A stretch of 64,000 bases of DNA, taken from contig NC_079220.1 in the NCBI RefSeq assembly GCF_029633865.1, positions 56,774,356 through 56,838,355 of the forward strand, written 5' to 3'. Each line of letters begins with the position of its first letter. The stretch's first letter is position 1. Made by a program: the position numbers and the translations under genes. The notes below the pieces were generated by a model. It worked only from the letters and a program-made list of their open reading frames with translations. It was not told the DNA's origin and did no database searches. Positions 1 through 10,193 of this stretch are shown in pieces. This stretch comes from Lampris incognitus. Lineage: Eukaryota; Chordata; Actinopteri; Lampriformes; Lampridae.

Positions 1-760
1 TAGTTTATAGCATGTATAGTTTATATCATGTATATCATGTATAGTTTATAGCATGTATAGTTTATATTATGTATAGTTTATATAATGTGTAGTTTATAGC
101 ATGTATAGTTTATATCATGTATATCATGTATAGTTTATATTATGTATAGTTTATATAATGTGTAGTTTATAGCATGTATAGTTTATATCATGTATATCAT
201 GTATAGTTTATAGCATGTATAGTTTATATTATGTATAGTTCACATAATGTGTAGTTTATAGCATGTATAGTTTATATCATGTATAGTTTATATCGTGTAG
301 TTTATAGAATGTAAAGTTTATATAATATGTAGTTTATATCATGTATAGTTTATATTATGTATAGTTTATATCATGTGTAGTTTATAGCATGTATAGTTTA
401 TATCATGTGTAGTTTATAGCATGTATAGTTTACATTATGTATAGTTTATATCATGTATAGTTTATAGAATGTAAAGTTTATATCATGTGTAGTTTATAGC
501 ATGTATAGTTTATATTATGTATAGTTTATATAATGTATAGTTTATAGAATGTAAAGTTTATATCATGCGTAGTTTATAGCATCTATAGTTTATATTATGT
601 ATAATTTGTATCATGTATAGTTTATATCATGTATATCATGTATAGTTTATATCATGTATATCATGTATAGTGTATATCATGTATAGTTTATATCATGTGT
701 AGTTTATAGCATGTATTATAGCATGTATAGTTTATAGCATGTATAGTTTATGTCGTTTGT
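1..760. repeat. AT-rich tandem satellite, about 14-18 bp units
   Basis: The stretch consists of imperfect copies of TATAGTTTATATCATG and close variants (TTTATAGCATG, TTTATATTATG) from the first base of the window to about 760. The array runs off the left edge, so its true length is unknown. There is no coding potential. Confidence 0.93.
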
Positions 761-794
761 ATCCAGTTCTGTGAATCACGTGCAGCCTTAATCA

Positions 795-1130
795 AATGGG
801 CTCACTAAGAGCCTACAGTAAGAGCTTACAGTAAATCTATAGTACGAGCATACACCAAGAGCCTACACTAAGAGACTACAGTAAGCTACAGTAAGAGCCT
901 ACTGTAAGAGCCTACAATAAGTCTACAGTAACAGCCTACACTAAGATCCTACAGTAAGAGCCTACAGTAAGCTACAGTAAGAGCCTACAATAAGACTACA
1001 GTAACAGCCTACACTAAGATCCTACAGTAAGAGCCTACAGTAAGCTACAGTAAGAGCCTACAATAAGACTACAGTAAGACCCTACATTAAGCCAACAGTA
1101 AGAGCCTACAGTAAACCTACAGTAGGAGAA
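795..1130. repeat. Tandem repeat of TACAGTAAGAGCC type
   Basis: Degenerate copies of a 12-13 bp motif (AGAGCCTACAGTA) alternate with short AAGCTACAGTA units. Higher-order blocks of about 60 bp are repeated, for example near 960 and 1024. Non-coding. Confidence 0.88.
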
Positions 1131-1134
1131 ACAA

Positions 1135-2285
1135 CAGGTTAAAAGAAATACTACAAGTGAAGGCAAAACGGGAGTGGGATTATAGAGGAGGACACGTAAT
1201 AAATACAAAGCAATGCTTTTATTTTAGTTTTTTCGAGGAAACGAAAGTAGAGCCATTTAAATCTATATTTAGAAAAACTCACAAGTAAATATGATAGCGG
1301 TGCCTTGACGCAGGCTTATTTCGTTAAAAGTAGAACATGATATGGGTCTTTCTGCTGGGCAACACTTCACATAGGACTGCCCCATTGAGGAACATCCTGT
1401 AATAAACGCCTCAGAATGACTCCTGGGAAAAGTAGGACTGGGAAGAGAAATACTCCTCCCTCGGAGTTATGATACTTTCTACATGCACTCTCAGCTGTGG
1501 GTAGACCCTACCCCCCCCCCCCCCCCCCAGGAGAAGCTGAGACGTGTCTATTTTACGACGCTTTGTGCAGTGAATTTCACTTCTGCAAACTGAATGTACA
1601 ATGACGTATTGCAGTCCGCCCTGCAGTGCGCAGTCTGACTGCATAGCCTGCACATATCTCATGCACATATCTCATGCACATAGCTCATGCACATAGCTCA
1701 TGCACATAGCTCATGCACTCTGGCCTACATAGATTCTTATTTGTCTGTTTAGTGTAAGCGTAAAACGTACAGGTCCAAGGCTAGTTTAAATTCCTCTTGT
1801 AGTGGTTATGGGGATACATAATTCCCCTTATTGAGCTGGTAGGAACGTTAGTTTACAGCTGCTGTTTTCACGGTTCGGGTTTACAGTGGTGCACTTGTAA
1901 TGGTGGAAGGAATAAATGGTGCACGTTGTGTAGCCGAAAGAGAAAGTTGTCACGACTCCTGCTTGAGCTCCTCTACACTCTTATCTATGTTGAGTAGCAC
2001 CAACAGACCATGGGGGGGGGGGGGGGGGTCAACAACTACTTTTGGGGGATACCCTTTGTCATCCGTAGACCCGAGTTATCTGGCAGTATTGATAGATTTG
2101 AGTACTGAGCATCCGTCCTACAGAACCCGGATGGAACCTCTGCTGCGGTATCGTGCGATGCACGAATTCGTCCACAATAATGTGCCATGGCAAAAACTAC
2201 CCCCGGAAACCCAGCAAACCTGCAAGCACGCAACTCGTTTTCTCTGTTACCTCACTTTGAGTCGTGGGAAACGGGGGCAACGCTG
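1135..2285. other. No recognised gene; contains homopolymer C and G runs
   Basis: This interval carries a poly-C run near 1511-1529 and a poly-G run near 2013-2028, plus a short GCACATAGCTCAT tandem at about 1650-1720. Two short open frames cross it but have no recognisable domain, splice context or composition typical of coding DNA. Confidence 0.5.
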
Positions 2286-3892
2286 GGGTAAGTTGATGTA
2301 TTGGTAAGTTGTAACGTAATTGATAAGTTGCAGGGTAGTTGATGTATTGATAAGTTGCAGGGTAGTTGATGTATTGATAAGTTGTAGGGTAGTTGATGTA
2401 TTGATAAGTTGCAGGGTAGTTGATGTATTGATAAGCTGTAGGGTAGTTGATGTATTGATAACTTGTAGGGTAGTTGATGGATTGAAAAGTTGCAGGGTAG
2501 TTGATGTATTGATAAGTTGCAGGGTAGTTGGTGTTTTGATAAGCTGTAGGGCAGTTGATGTATTGATAAGTTGTAGGGTAGTTGATGTATTGATAAGTTG
2601 CAGGGTAGTTGATGTATTGATAAGTTGCAGGGTAGTTGATGTATTGATAAGTTGCAGGGTAATTGATGTATTGATAAGCTGTAGGGTAGTTGATGTATTG
2701 ATAACTTGTAGGGTAGTTGATGTATTGATAAGTTGTAGGGTAGTTGATGTATTGAAAAGTTGCAGGGTAGTTGGTGTATTGATAAGCTGTAGGGTAGTTG
2801 ATGTATTGATAAGCTGTAGGGTAGTTGATGTATTGATAAGTTGTAGGGTAGTTGATGTATTGATAAGTTGCAGGGTAGTTGATGTATGGATAAGTTGCAG
2901 GGTAGTTGATGTATCGATAAGCTGCAGGGTAGTTGATGTATCGATAAGTTGCAGGGTAGTTGATGTATTGATAAGTTGCAGGGTAGTTGATGTAACGATA
3001 AGTTGCAGGGTAGTTGATGTATCGATAAGTTTCAGGGTAGTTGATTTAACGATTAGTTGCAGGGTAGTTGATGTATTGATAAGTTGCAGGGTAGTTGATG
3101 TATGGTAAGTTGCAGGGTAGTTGATGTATTGATAAGTTGCAGGGTAGTTGATGTATTGATAAGTTACAGGGTAGTTGATGTATCGATAAGTTGCAGGGTA
3201 GTTGATGTATTGATAAGTTGCAGGGTAGTTGATGTATCGATAAGTTGCAGGGTAGTTGATGTATCGCTAAGTTGCAGGGTAGTTGATGTATTGATAAGTT
3301 GCAGGGTAGTTGATGTATGGATAAGTTGCAGGGTAGTTGATGTATCGATAAGTTGCAGGGTAGTTGATGTATTGATAAGTTGCAGGGTAGTTGATGTATC
3401 GATAAGTTGCAGGGTAGTTGATGTATCGCTAAGTTGCAGGGTAGTTGATGTATTGATAAGTTGCAGGGTAGTTGATGTATCGATAAGTTACAGGGTAGTT
3501 GATGTAACGATAAGTTACAGGGTAGTTGATGTATTGATAAGTTGCAGGGTAGTTGATGTAACGATAAGTTGCAGGGTAGTTGATGTATTGATAAGTTGCA
3601 GGGTAGTTGATGTAACGATAAGTTGCAGGGTAGTTGATGTATTGATAAGTTGCAGGGTAGTTGATGTATTGATAAGTTGCAGGGTAGTTGATGTATTGAT
3701 AAGTTGCAGGGTAGTTGATGTATTGATAAGTTGCAGGGTAGTTGATGTATTGATAAGTTGCAGGGTAGTTGGTGTATTGATAAACTGCAGGGTAGTTGAT
3801 GTAACGATAAGCTGCAGGGTAGTTGATCTATCGACAAGTTGCAGGGTAGTTGATGTATCGATAAGTTGCAGGGTAGGTGATGTATTATACTA
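2286..3892. repeat. 27-bp minisatellite, about 58 copies
   Basis: The unit is 27 bp (TTGATAAGTTGCAGGGTAGT followed by TGATGTA) repeated for 1.6 kb with scattered single-base variants. Because 27 is a multiple of three and the unit lacks stops in some frames, roughly 260-codon open frames exist on both strands, encoding nine-residue repeats (ISCRVVDVL on plus, CNLSIHQLP on minus). These are by-products of the repeat and are not annotated as genes. Confidence 0.95.
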
Positions 3893-3899
3893 CTGATGG

Positions 3900-4320
3900 A
3901 TGTTGTGAAGGACCAAACTCAACGCTGTTGCATTTGAAACTGTAGTCCGCGATGGCACAACACCAGCTGATGGAGAGACTGCATCCTAGATGAAGTCAGA
4001 CACAAAAGGCATTCCGTGTGGATCAAGTCGACATCTTTTCGCAACTCCGCATTGTCGCGCGAGCGCTCCCAAAACCTCTTCCCCCTGCCACGCGGACCGG
4101 ACGCGCACATTGCAGTCTCAGCGCCATCTGCTGGAGACAGACGGGGCTCGGCCACCTCTCCGGGTCCACAGCAAAGGAAAGGTTGAAGAAATGCTGGAGG
4201 ATAAAACATGTAGCGACATTTATTTATCTGTTTATCTTGTGAATGACCAACGTTGTGTTTTTACACCTTTATCCAGAAGTCTGAAATACCATTAGTTGAA
4301 TTTACATCCTATTGCTTTAA
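3900..4320. other. Unique sequence, no supported gene
   Basis: Ordinary mixed-composition sequence with short overlapping open frames on both strands. None shows a recognisable domain or a convincing splice pair. Confidence 0.4.
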
Positions 4321-4322
4321 TC

Positions 4323-4324
<2 letters not shown>

Positions 4325-4405
<81 letters not shown>
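4325..4405. repeat. (TA)n/(CA)n compound microsatellite
   Basis: Two (TA)n blocks are separated by a short CACACACACA tract. Confidence 0.95.
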
Positions 4406-4409
<4 letters not shown>

Positions 4410-5100
4410 TTGTTGACTGATACTTTAAGGAAAATAGTGGAGGGCAATGAGTAGGTTTGTTAGGGAGGACTCTGTAGGCATTAGAAGTAAAGCTAAGACG
4501 TATGGTAAAAATGATAAAAGGATGAAAAACGCATATTAGTAGAAATGATAATGCTAGTGAGTTAGTGTATGATGTTACTGGCTTCTCAAAGCTGTTTTCA
4601 TCTGTTAACTGGTATACCTTCCCTTGGACTGGGCCATGGCAATTTCTTGTTTTTTTCTTTTTACTTTCCAGTACTTCATTCAGTGGGTGTTGTGTTGCTA
4701 TCTACCAGAATGTTCTGACAATACTAACTTGATCTTTGCCTGCAATTCAGTACATGCAAGGGAGGCAAACCATACCCATGGATTTGTTACTGAGCAGGCA
4801 GGCCTACTGGACACAAGCCCAGAGGCCCAGGAGGGACGGGGAGCCCTGAGAGGCCGACAAGAAGAGGTAGTCTGTTTGTCAGAATCAGATAATATGGGCC
4901 TCCAGTGTTGACCATGCATTTCATTACTTAGAGCACCTCCTGTCACCGGGATTCATTCGCACACTGAAGTATCACACGTGTCTGATGCCTCGTATGGTTT
5001 TGTGCATCAAAAGACTCGTGTTTCTTGTTTAAATGTGTCTCGCTGCCAAGCAAGTCATTTTCCATATACACCAACGTGAAAATATTCTAAATGGGCTCTT

Positions 5101-5465
5101 GGCGGCATGGTGGCGCTGGTGGCGCAGTGGGTAGCGCGGTCGCCTCACAGCAAGAAGGTCCTGGGTTCGAGCCCCCGGGGTAGTCCAACCTTGGGGGTCG
5201 TCCTCTGTGTGGAGTTTGCATGTTCTCTGTGTGGGTTTCCTCCGGGTGCTCCGGTTTCCTCCCACAGTCCAAAGACATGTAGGTCAGGTGAATCGGCCGT
5301 CCTAAATTGTCCCTAGGTGTGTGTGTGTGTGTGCGTGTGTGTGTGTATGATGGCCTGGTGGTCTGTCCAGGGTGTCTCCCTGCCTGCTGCCCAATGACTG
5401 CTGGGATAGGCTCCAGCCTCCTCGCGACCCTGAGAGCAGGTTGAGCAGTTAGGATGGATGGGTGG
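5101..5465 (+). mobile_element. SINE family B copy (GGCGGCACGGTGG head)
   Basis: The head has the tRNA-like pattern GGTGGCGCAGTGGGTAGCG followed by GGGTTCGAGCCC, resembling an RNA polymerase III A box and B box. The body (GTGTGGAGTTTGCATGTTCT) is shared with copies at 6963, 13588, 44928 and 52499. The tail holds a TG repeat and a GGGATAGGCTCCAGCC segment typical of fish LINE/SINE 3' ends. Family membership is read from mutual similarity within the window. Confidence 0.85.
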
Positions 5466-5556
5466 TTGGGCTCCGTAAGAGCTTCAAGCATATTTGAAGT
5501 TTGCCTAAAATCTACTGATGTGCCAATACAACTTTTTTTTCTTTTTTTTTGGATTT

Positions 5557-5920
5557 CCCCCCTTTTTTCTCTCCAAATCTACCCAGCCAGTTACTCCACT
5601 CTTCCAAGCTGTCCTGGTCTCTGATCCGGGGAGGGCTGCAGACTACCACATGCCTCCTCCCATACATGTGGAGTCACCAGCTGCTTCTTTTCACCTGACA
5701 GTGAGGAGTTTCACCAGGGGGGACGTAGCGCGTGGGAGGACCATGCTATTCCCCCCAGTTCCCCCTCCCCCATGAACAGGTGCCCCAACCGACCAGAGGA
5801 GGCGCTAGTGCAGCAACCAGGACACATACCCCAGCCGGAGGTAACATGGGGATTTGAACCGGCAATCTCTGTGTTGGCAGGCAACGGAATAGACCGCTAC
5901 ACTACCTACCCAGACGCCCC
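5557..5920 (-). mobile_element. SINE family A copy 1 (tRNA-derived)
   Basis: Read on the minus strand, the element begins with a tRNA-like head ending in a B box (GGTTCAAATCC type), has a conserved body (CTGGTGACTCCACATGTATG) and ends in a G-rich tail. It is about 60 bp shorter than full-length copies because part of the tRNA-proximal body is missing. A similar CCAATACA motif flanks both ends, consistent with a target-site duplication. Confidence 0.88.
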
Positions 5921-5924
5921 CGGT

Positions 5925-6960
5925 GTCCCAATACACCTTGATCGCAGGTTTAACATTGCAAGTCCACTATCAGATCATCTTTACTTACAGTGCATTTGCT
6001 GAAATACAGCGTGGGACTGTTTCATTTAAAAGTATTATAAGTAGCTAAACTTGCAAAAATTGTTATTTTTACAATTTTGGGGTGACTGCACCCATGGGCC
6101 CGTGGTCTCACAATTTATGACCATGCCACCAAAAAAAAAAAAAATTTAAGTTGAATACTCAGGACAAATGTGAAATCGTTTGTAGTGTATATATAAAAAC
6201 ACAACAAGCAAATGTACTCACGCTGAAAAGCATAAATGTCATTTCAACATCTCTAAATAACAATGATGACTTTGTTTGACAAAAATATCTTCAAAACACA
6301 GAGACATAAAGATGCCCAACCATCCACTTGCCTACACACATACTTAGAATAAACACAAAAATGTTGATACACGTAAGGCGAAGCATACCTGAACATATTC
6401 CCAGTTCACAAAGACAACCGAGTCATGGTGGGTTTGTGCAAACCAGTTGTTAGTGTTGATCTTAACATGCAGCAGCAAATGACATATGGTTCTCAGTTAT
6501 CAGCCATCATTTTCATGGAGAATTAATTACATGAACAGGTTTTGGATACCAGCAATTCTGCAAATAAAAATACAGATAAGCTGCCAAGATTTGAATAAAC
6601 ACATTGATTTGTAATTGTTAGCCAACTTTATGTGACAGCTTCTGCACTAAAGTAGGTGCTGCTATCTACATTCATAGCTTTAACGGGTGGATGTTTCTAC
6701 AGAAAGTGCTGCCCTGCTAAATACAGACAGAACACAATAATAGCCGGGATGGCTGCAAGTACACAGCAGAGTGACAGTAACACAACCTATTCACTGGTGC
6801 ACACGTCACACTGGCGAGCTAGCTAGCTGCTGTGAAGACCTCTGCTGTGGCTGATGTTGGACAGGTACACGGGTCAGAAAACCAGGCCTCCACTGGTCGC
6901 ATGGATCATATGGATCATATGGATCACATGGCTCACATGGGTCACATGGATCGTATGGGT
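5925..6960. other. No gene or repeat recognised
   Basis: AT-leaning sequence with only short open frames. A small GGATCACATGG tandem occurs at about 6900-6960, just before the next SINE. Confidence 0.4.
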
Positions 6961-6962
6961 TG

Positions 6963-7311
6963 TATTTTTATTTATTTATTTTATTTTATTACTTTCTTGA
7001 TCCCCGTGGGGAAATTCTCCCTCTGCATTTAACCCATCCTAGCTGTGTAGCTAGGAGCAGTGGGCAGCTGCCGTGCAGCACCCGGGGACCAACTCCAGTT
7101 CGTCTTGCCATGCCTTGGTCGGGGTCACAGACAGGGGTATTAACCCTAACATGCATGTCTTTTTGATGAGGGGGGGGCGGAGCTCCCGGAGAAACCCCAC
7201 ACAGACATGAGGAAAACATGCAAACTCCACACAGAAAGGACCTGGGGTGACGAACCCAGGACCTTCTTGCTGTGAGGCGGCAGAGCTAACCACTGCGCCA
7301 CTGTGCCGCCC
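6963..7311 (-). mobile_element. SINE family B copy, minus strand
   Basis: The minus-strand sequence starts GGGCGGCACAGTGGCGCAGT, continues with the GTGTGGAGTTTGCATGTTTT body and ends at the ATCAAGAAAGTAATAAAATA tail. The head directly abuts a U6 snRNA-like segment starting at 7311. Confidence 0.88.
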
Positions 7312-7365
7312 AATGAGGACGCGTCACGAATTTGCGTGTCATCCTTGCGCAGGGGCCATGCTAAT
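7311..7365 (-). pseudogene. U6 snRNA 3' half (pseudogene fragment)
   Basis: The reverse complement of this segment reads through CATGGCCCCTGCGCAAGGAT and on through GACACGCAAATTCGTGA, an almost exact match to the conserved 3' half of spliceosomal U6 snRNA. Similarity stops abruptly after ATTAG at 7365, where the 5' half should continue. The missing half lies about 505 bp away at 7871-7917 in the same orientation. The T-run terminator expected after the U6 3' end is replaced by SINE sequence, so this is not a functional U6 gene. Confidence 0.88.
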
Positions 7366-7870
7366 TGTGAGGGCACTTCAAATACATATGTTGCTTACTT
7401 TTAATCTTTGACCACAGATCAGCTAATCTATGGTGACATTGTGTGGACAGATGTCTGGGGGCTCATATGTCGTAGGATAAGGAGGGGTTTAAAGGGGCCT
7501 CTTCTAATGCCAAATGGTATGGGCCTGATAACAGAGGGAGGTGTGAAAGCCATTTGAGTGTCACGGGAAGTGGTCCTGGCAGAAGGTGAGGACAAAGGAG
7601 ATGACCTCTTGGAACAATAAACAAGCTCCGTTACCCGGCAGCAGGTTCACCCAGCAGCAGTTCACCAAGATACGCTGTCTCCTCCAAGACAAGAAGATGG
7701 AGACACTCTGTGTTGTGTTTATCTGCCGTCTTGTTTCACCCCGTTTATTGTAAAGCCACTTTGAGTGTTAGAAAAACGCTATGTAAGATTGATTTATTAT
7801 TATTATATATTAAAATCGTGTGACAATACTGTAAGAGATTTTTGTCTCGCTCCTCATTTGCCACGACACC
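7366..7870. other. 505-bp insertion between the two U6 halves
   Basis: The segment separates two collinear U6 pieces. Near its right end it holds AAAACGCTATGTAAGATTGA followed by (TTA)n at 7790-7810, a 3' end typical of fish LINEs and LINE-mobilised SINEs. No open frame or inverted terminal repeat was recognised. The U6 pieces overlap by AAT at the junctions, which could be a short duplication or microhomology. Confidence 0.55.
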
Positions 7871-7917
7871 AATCTTCTCCGTATCGCTCCAATTTTAGTA
7901 TATGTTTTGCCGAAGCA
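7871..7917 (-). pseudogene. U6 snRNA 5' half (pseudogene fragment)
   Basis: The reverse complement contains CATATACTAAAATTGGAGCG and AGAAGATT, matching the U6 5' region including the 5' stem-proximal TTCGGCA. It ends exactly where the 3' half at 7365 begins (AGAAGATTAG). Together the two pieces reconstitute most of U6. Confidence 0.85.
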
Positions 7918-8119
7918 ATACATATAATGATACTGAACAATCCACTGTAGCAAGGTAAGCACAGGAGAGTCGAGCATATCAATAGCTCCGATAACGACGG
8001 GCGCGGCCAAACATTGGGACACAAAGAGCCACCCATACCTATGGCTCTGTTAGCGATGGGCGTTGGTGAACATCGGAACACAGAGAGCCATGGACATCTA
8101 TAGCTCTGACAACGACTCC

Positions 8120-8320
8120 TAGAGGATAAATTCTGAGTCTCATCAGCAGCCAGTCAGACTAGCTTGGTCTAGTCAGAAAGGCACGAACTGAGGAAGCCTC
8201 TTGGATGAGAGGCGAAACGTCTTCACGGATATATACCAAGTCCAGTTGCACTCGATTCAACTCCTTTGGAGAACCATGACCTGGATGAATGAGAACCTTC
8301 GCAGACATCTATTGATGGCT
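8120..8320 (+). mobile_element. Retroelement 3' end with hammerhead-like core
   Basis: The stretch contains a segment I associate from memory with Penelope-like element ends in fish (CCTGGATGAATGAGAAC; ATTCAACTCCTTTGGA). The second half of the same segment recurs at 13520-13590. Positions 8185-8224 carry a hammerhead-type catalytic core: CTGAGGA, a GCCTC/GAGGC stem, then GAAAC and GTC. Element class is an inference. Confidence 0.55.
8181..8228 (+). ncRNA. Hammerhead-ribozyme-like motif
   Basis: The core C-U-G-A-N-G-A is at 8188-8194. A five-base stem (GCCTC with GAGGC) closes helix II. GAAA follows, then C-G-U-C, giving the palindromic ACGU that could act as a minimal helix III in a dimeric form. 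GAA before CUGA pairs with UUC after the predicted cleavage site. Catalytic activity is not demonstrated. Confidence 0.5.
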
Positions 8321-8329
8321 GTGGGTTTG

Positions 8330-9270
8330 GCTAATTGTCGCTGTCCATCGCGGTGGTTCTGAATCAATCGATGAACGAAGGGTGAGGTGTATGGCCCTTG
8401 ATTTGAAACATTGTGTCGCGACTGGCAATTTTTATTTTTATTTTCTGGTAATTTGATCATAACCTCCGCCCCTGTAACACTCCGCTCGCTGTTTATTAGC
8501 GGGTTCTAGGGCATCAGTTTACCTGAATGGCATGTCCTTGACCCTGCACTCACCCATAACCTTTGTGCTTGGCACAATGTGTCATGACGTGTGTTAATAT
8601 ATTTGATGCTTACCCAATCTCAAAGCTCACGGCACGTGCCTGGTACATGTTGTATTTGTTTACTAGGTGAACGCTCCAACATGGAGGACACACACGCTTA
8701 ACGGCGACATCCAGCAGGGACCAGTGAGGTGTGGCTGGCTGGCCTGCAGTGAGGTGTGACTGGCTTCCCTGGTTACATATGAGGGAAACATGTTAGCGCA
8801 CGCCCTCCCCGAGCCCGTAGAGACTGCGTCGGAGTGGCGTATTTCAGCAAATAACATCTTAGACACATCTTGTTTACAAGGCATTAAAAATGCGTGTTAA
8901 CACGTAGAGTTTGGACGCGTTAACTATTCCTGTTAACGCGTCCAGTTTAGAAAGGAATCCATTATTACTTTTGCATGTTGTCACACATAATAATGAGTCA
9001 AATTTATTCAGGTTTTAGGGTTTAAGGCATTACATTTCACTTGAATAACCATCTGCTGGGATCCAGAAGTCTGGGTGTGCAACGTGATGACAGACATGGC
9101 CAGTACCAGTACTACTGCCCTGTTATTAAACCTCTTCTATGATTAACTTCTGAAGCAAGACCTGAAACCAAGTTACACTAATGACAATCAGATATGCAAC
9201 GTTCATACCCAGAACCACTTGTATGTACAGTAACAATTAAAAATACCATGACATGTGTCACACATAACAA
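8330..9270. other. No gene recognised; hairpin at 8912-8944
   Basis: Mixed sequence. The only structured element noticed is a 13-bp inverted repeat (TGGACGCGTTAAC) with a 7-nt loop, next to a 12-bp palindrome CGTGTTAACACG at 8893-8904. Confidence 0.4.
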
Positions 9271-9559
9271 AATGTTATTATATATATATATATATATTTT
9301 TTTTTTTATAAGGAAGCTCAAGATTTGACTAGGACTTTGTGGACAGCCACTTCTGTGCCACTTCTCTCGTGCCTAGCTATGATTCTCCCTGGCTATAATC
9401 CATCCATACAATAAAACCTCATGTGAAGTACACACGTTATACATTGTACACAACCACCTTTCCTGTCCTCTCCTCCATGTCCTGTGTTCATCTTGATCAG
9501 AGGTAGGATAGTCATGCTGCAAACGCTCGGTGCTCGCTTTCTCATTTTCCTTATCTTCT

Positions 9560-9576
9560 TTCTCTCTGTCTCTCTG

Positions 9577-9666
<90 letters not shown>
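9560..9666. repeat. (TC)n then (CA)n microsatellite
   Basis: A CTCTCT tract passes into a CA repeat of about 75 bp. It produces spurious poly-His/Thr and Cys/Val frames. Confidence 0.97.
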
Positions 9667-9668
<2 letters not shown>

Positions 9669-10193
9669 AGTGTTCACATAGTTCACATAGCTGTCATTTT
9701 AACTACGACTCCAACTCCACTTTAATTGTAAAGTCAAATTCAAAGTTCCACTAAGATGAACATTTCACATTTGGCATTTACAGAAGAGGTATTTCTCATC
9801 TTTGGGACGGGTGTGGAATCTGTGCTGAGGCACCTGCATAGTTCTGAGTGTAGAGTCAGAAGGCACTTGTTTCAGCTGCGTAACAAACAGAAGCCGTTTC
9901 GTGTGGGGGTGTGATGTGTCCCTCCAGTATGTTCAGTTTACACTAGTTTGGCTAATCCAGCTAAAATCATCACTGATGACACTTTGGCTGAGTGATAAAA
10001 GGCTACTTCCCAAACGAACGGGTTCTTCTCGGGTAAAGACTGGTTGCCTTCACATCCCTCTCTCCTCCTCTCCATGTTAAATCTCTTTCCACATGGTTTC
10101 TCCCTCTCTCTCCTTCTCTCTCTCACACCAGCGAGGCTCTACATCGTCATGGCTACTCCCTCTAATCAAATCCGCTTTCTACCACTCCCCTGC

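Noticed and set aside
2320-3896. Long open frames on both strands in the 27-bp repeat
   Set aside because: They arise from a stop-free tandem unit whose length is a multiple of three; there is no gene structure or non-repetitive coding sequence.
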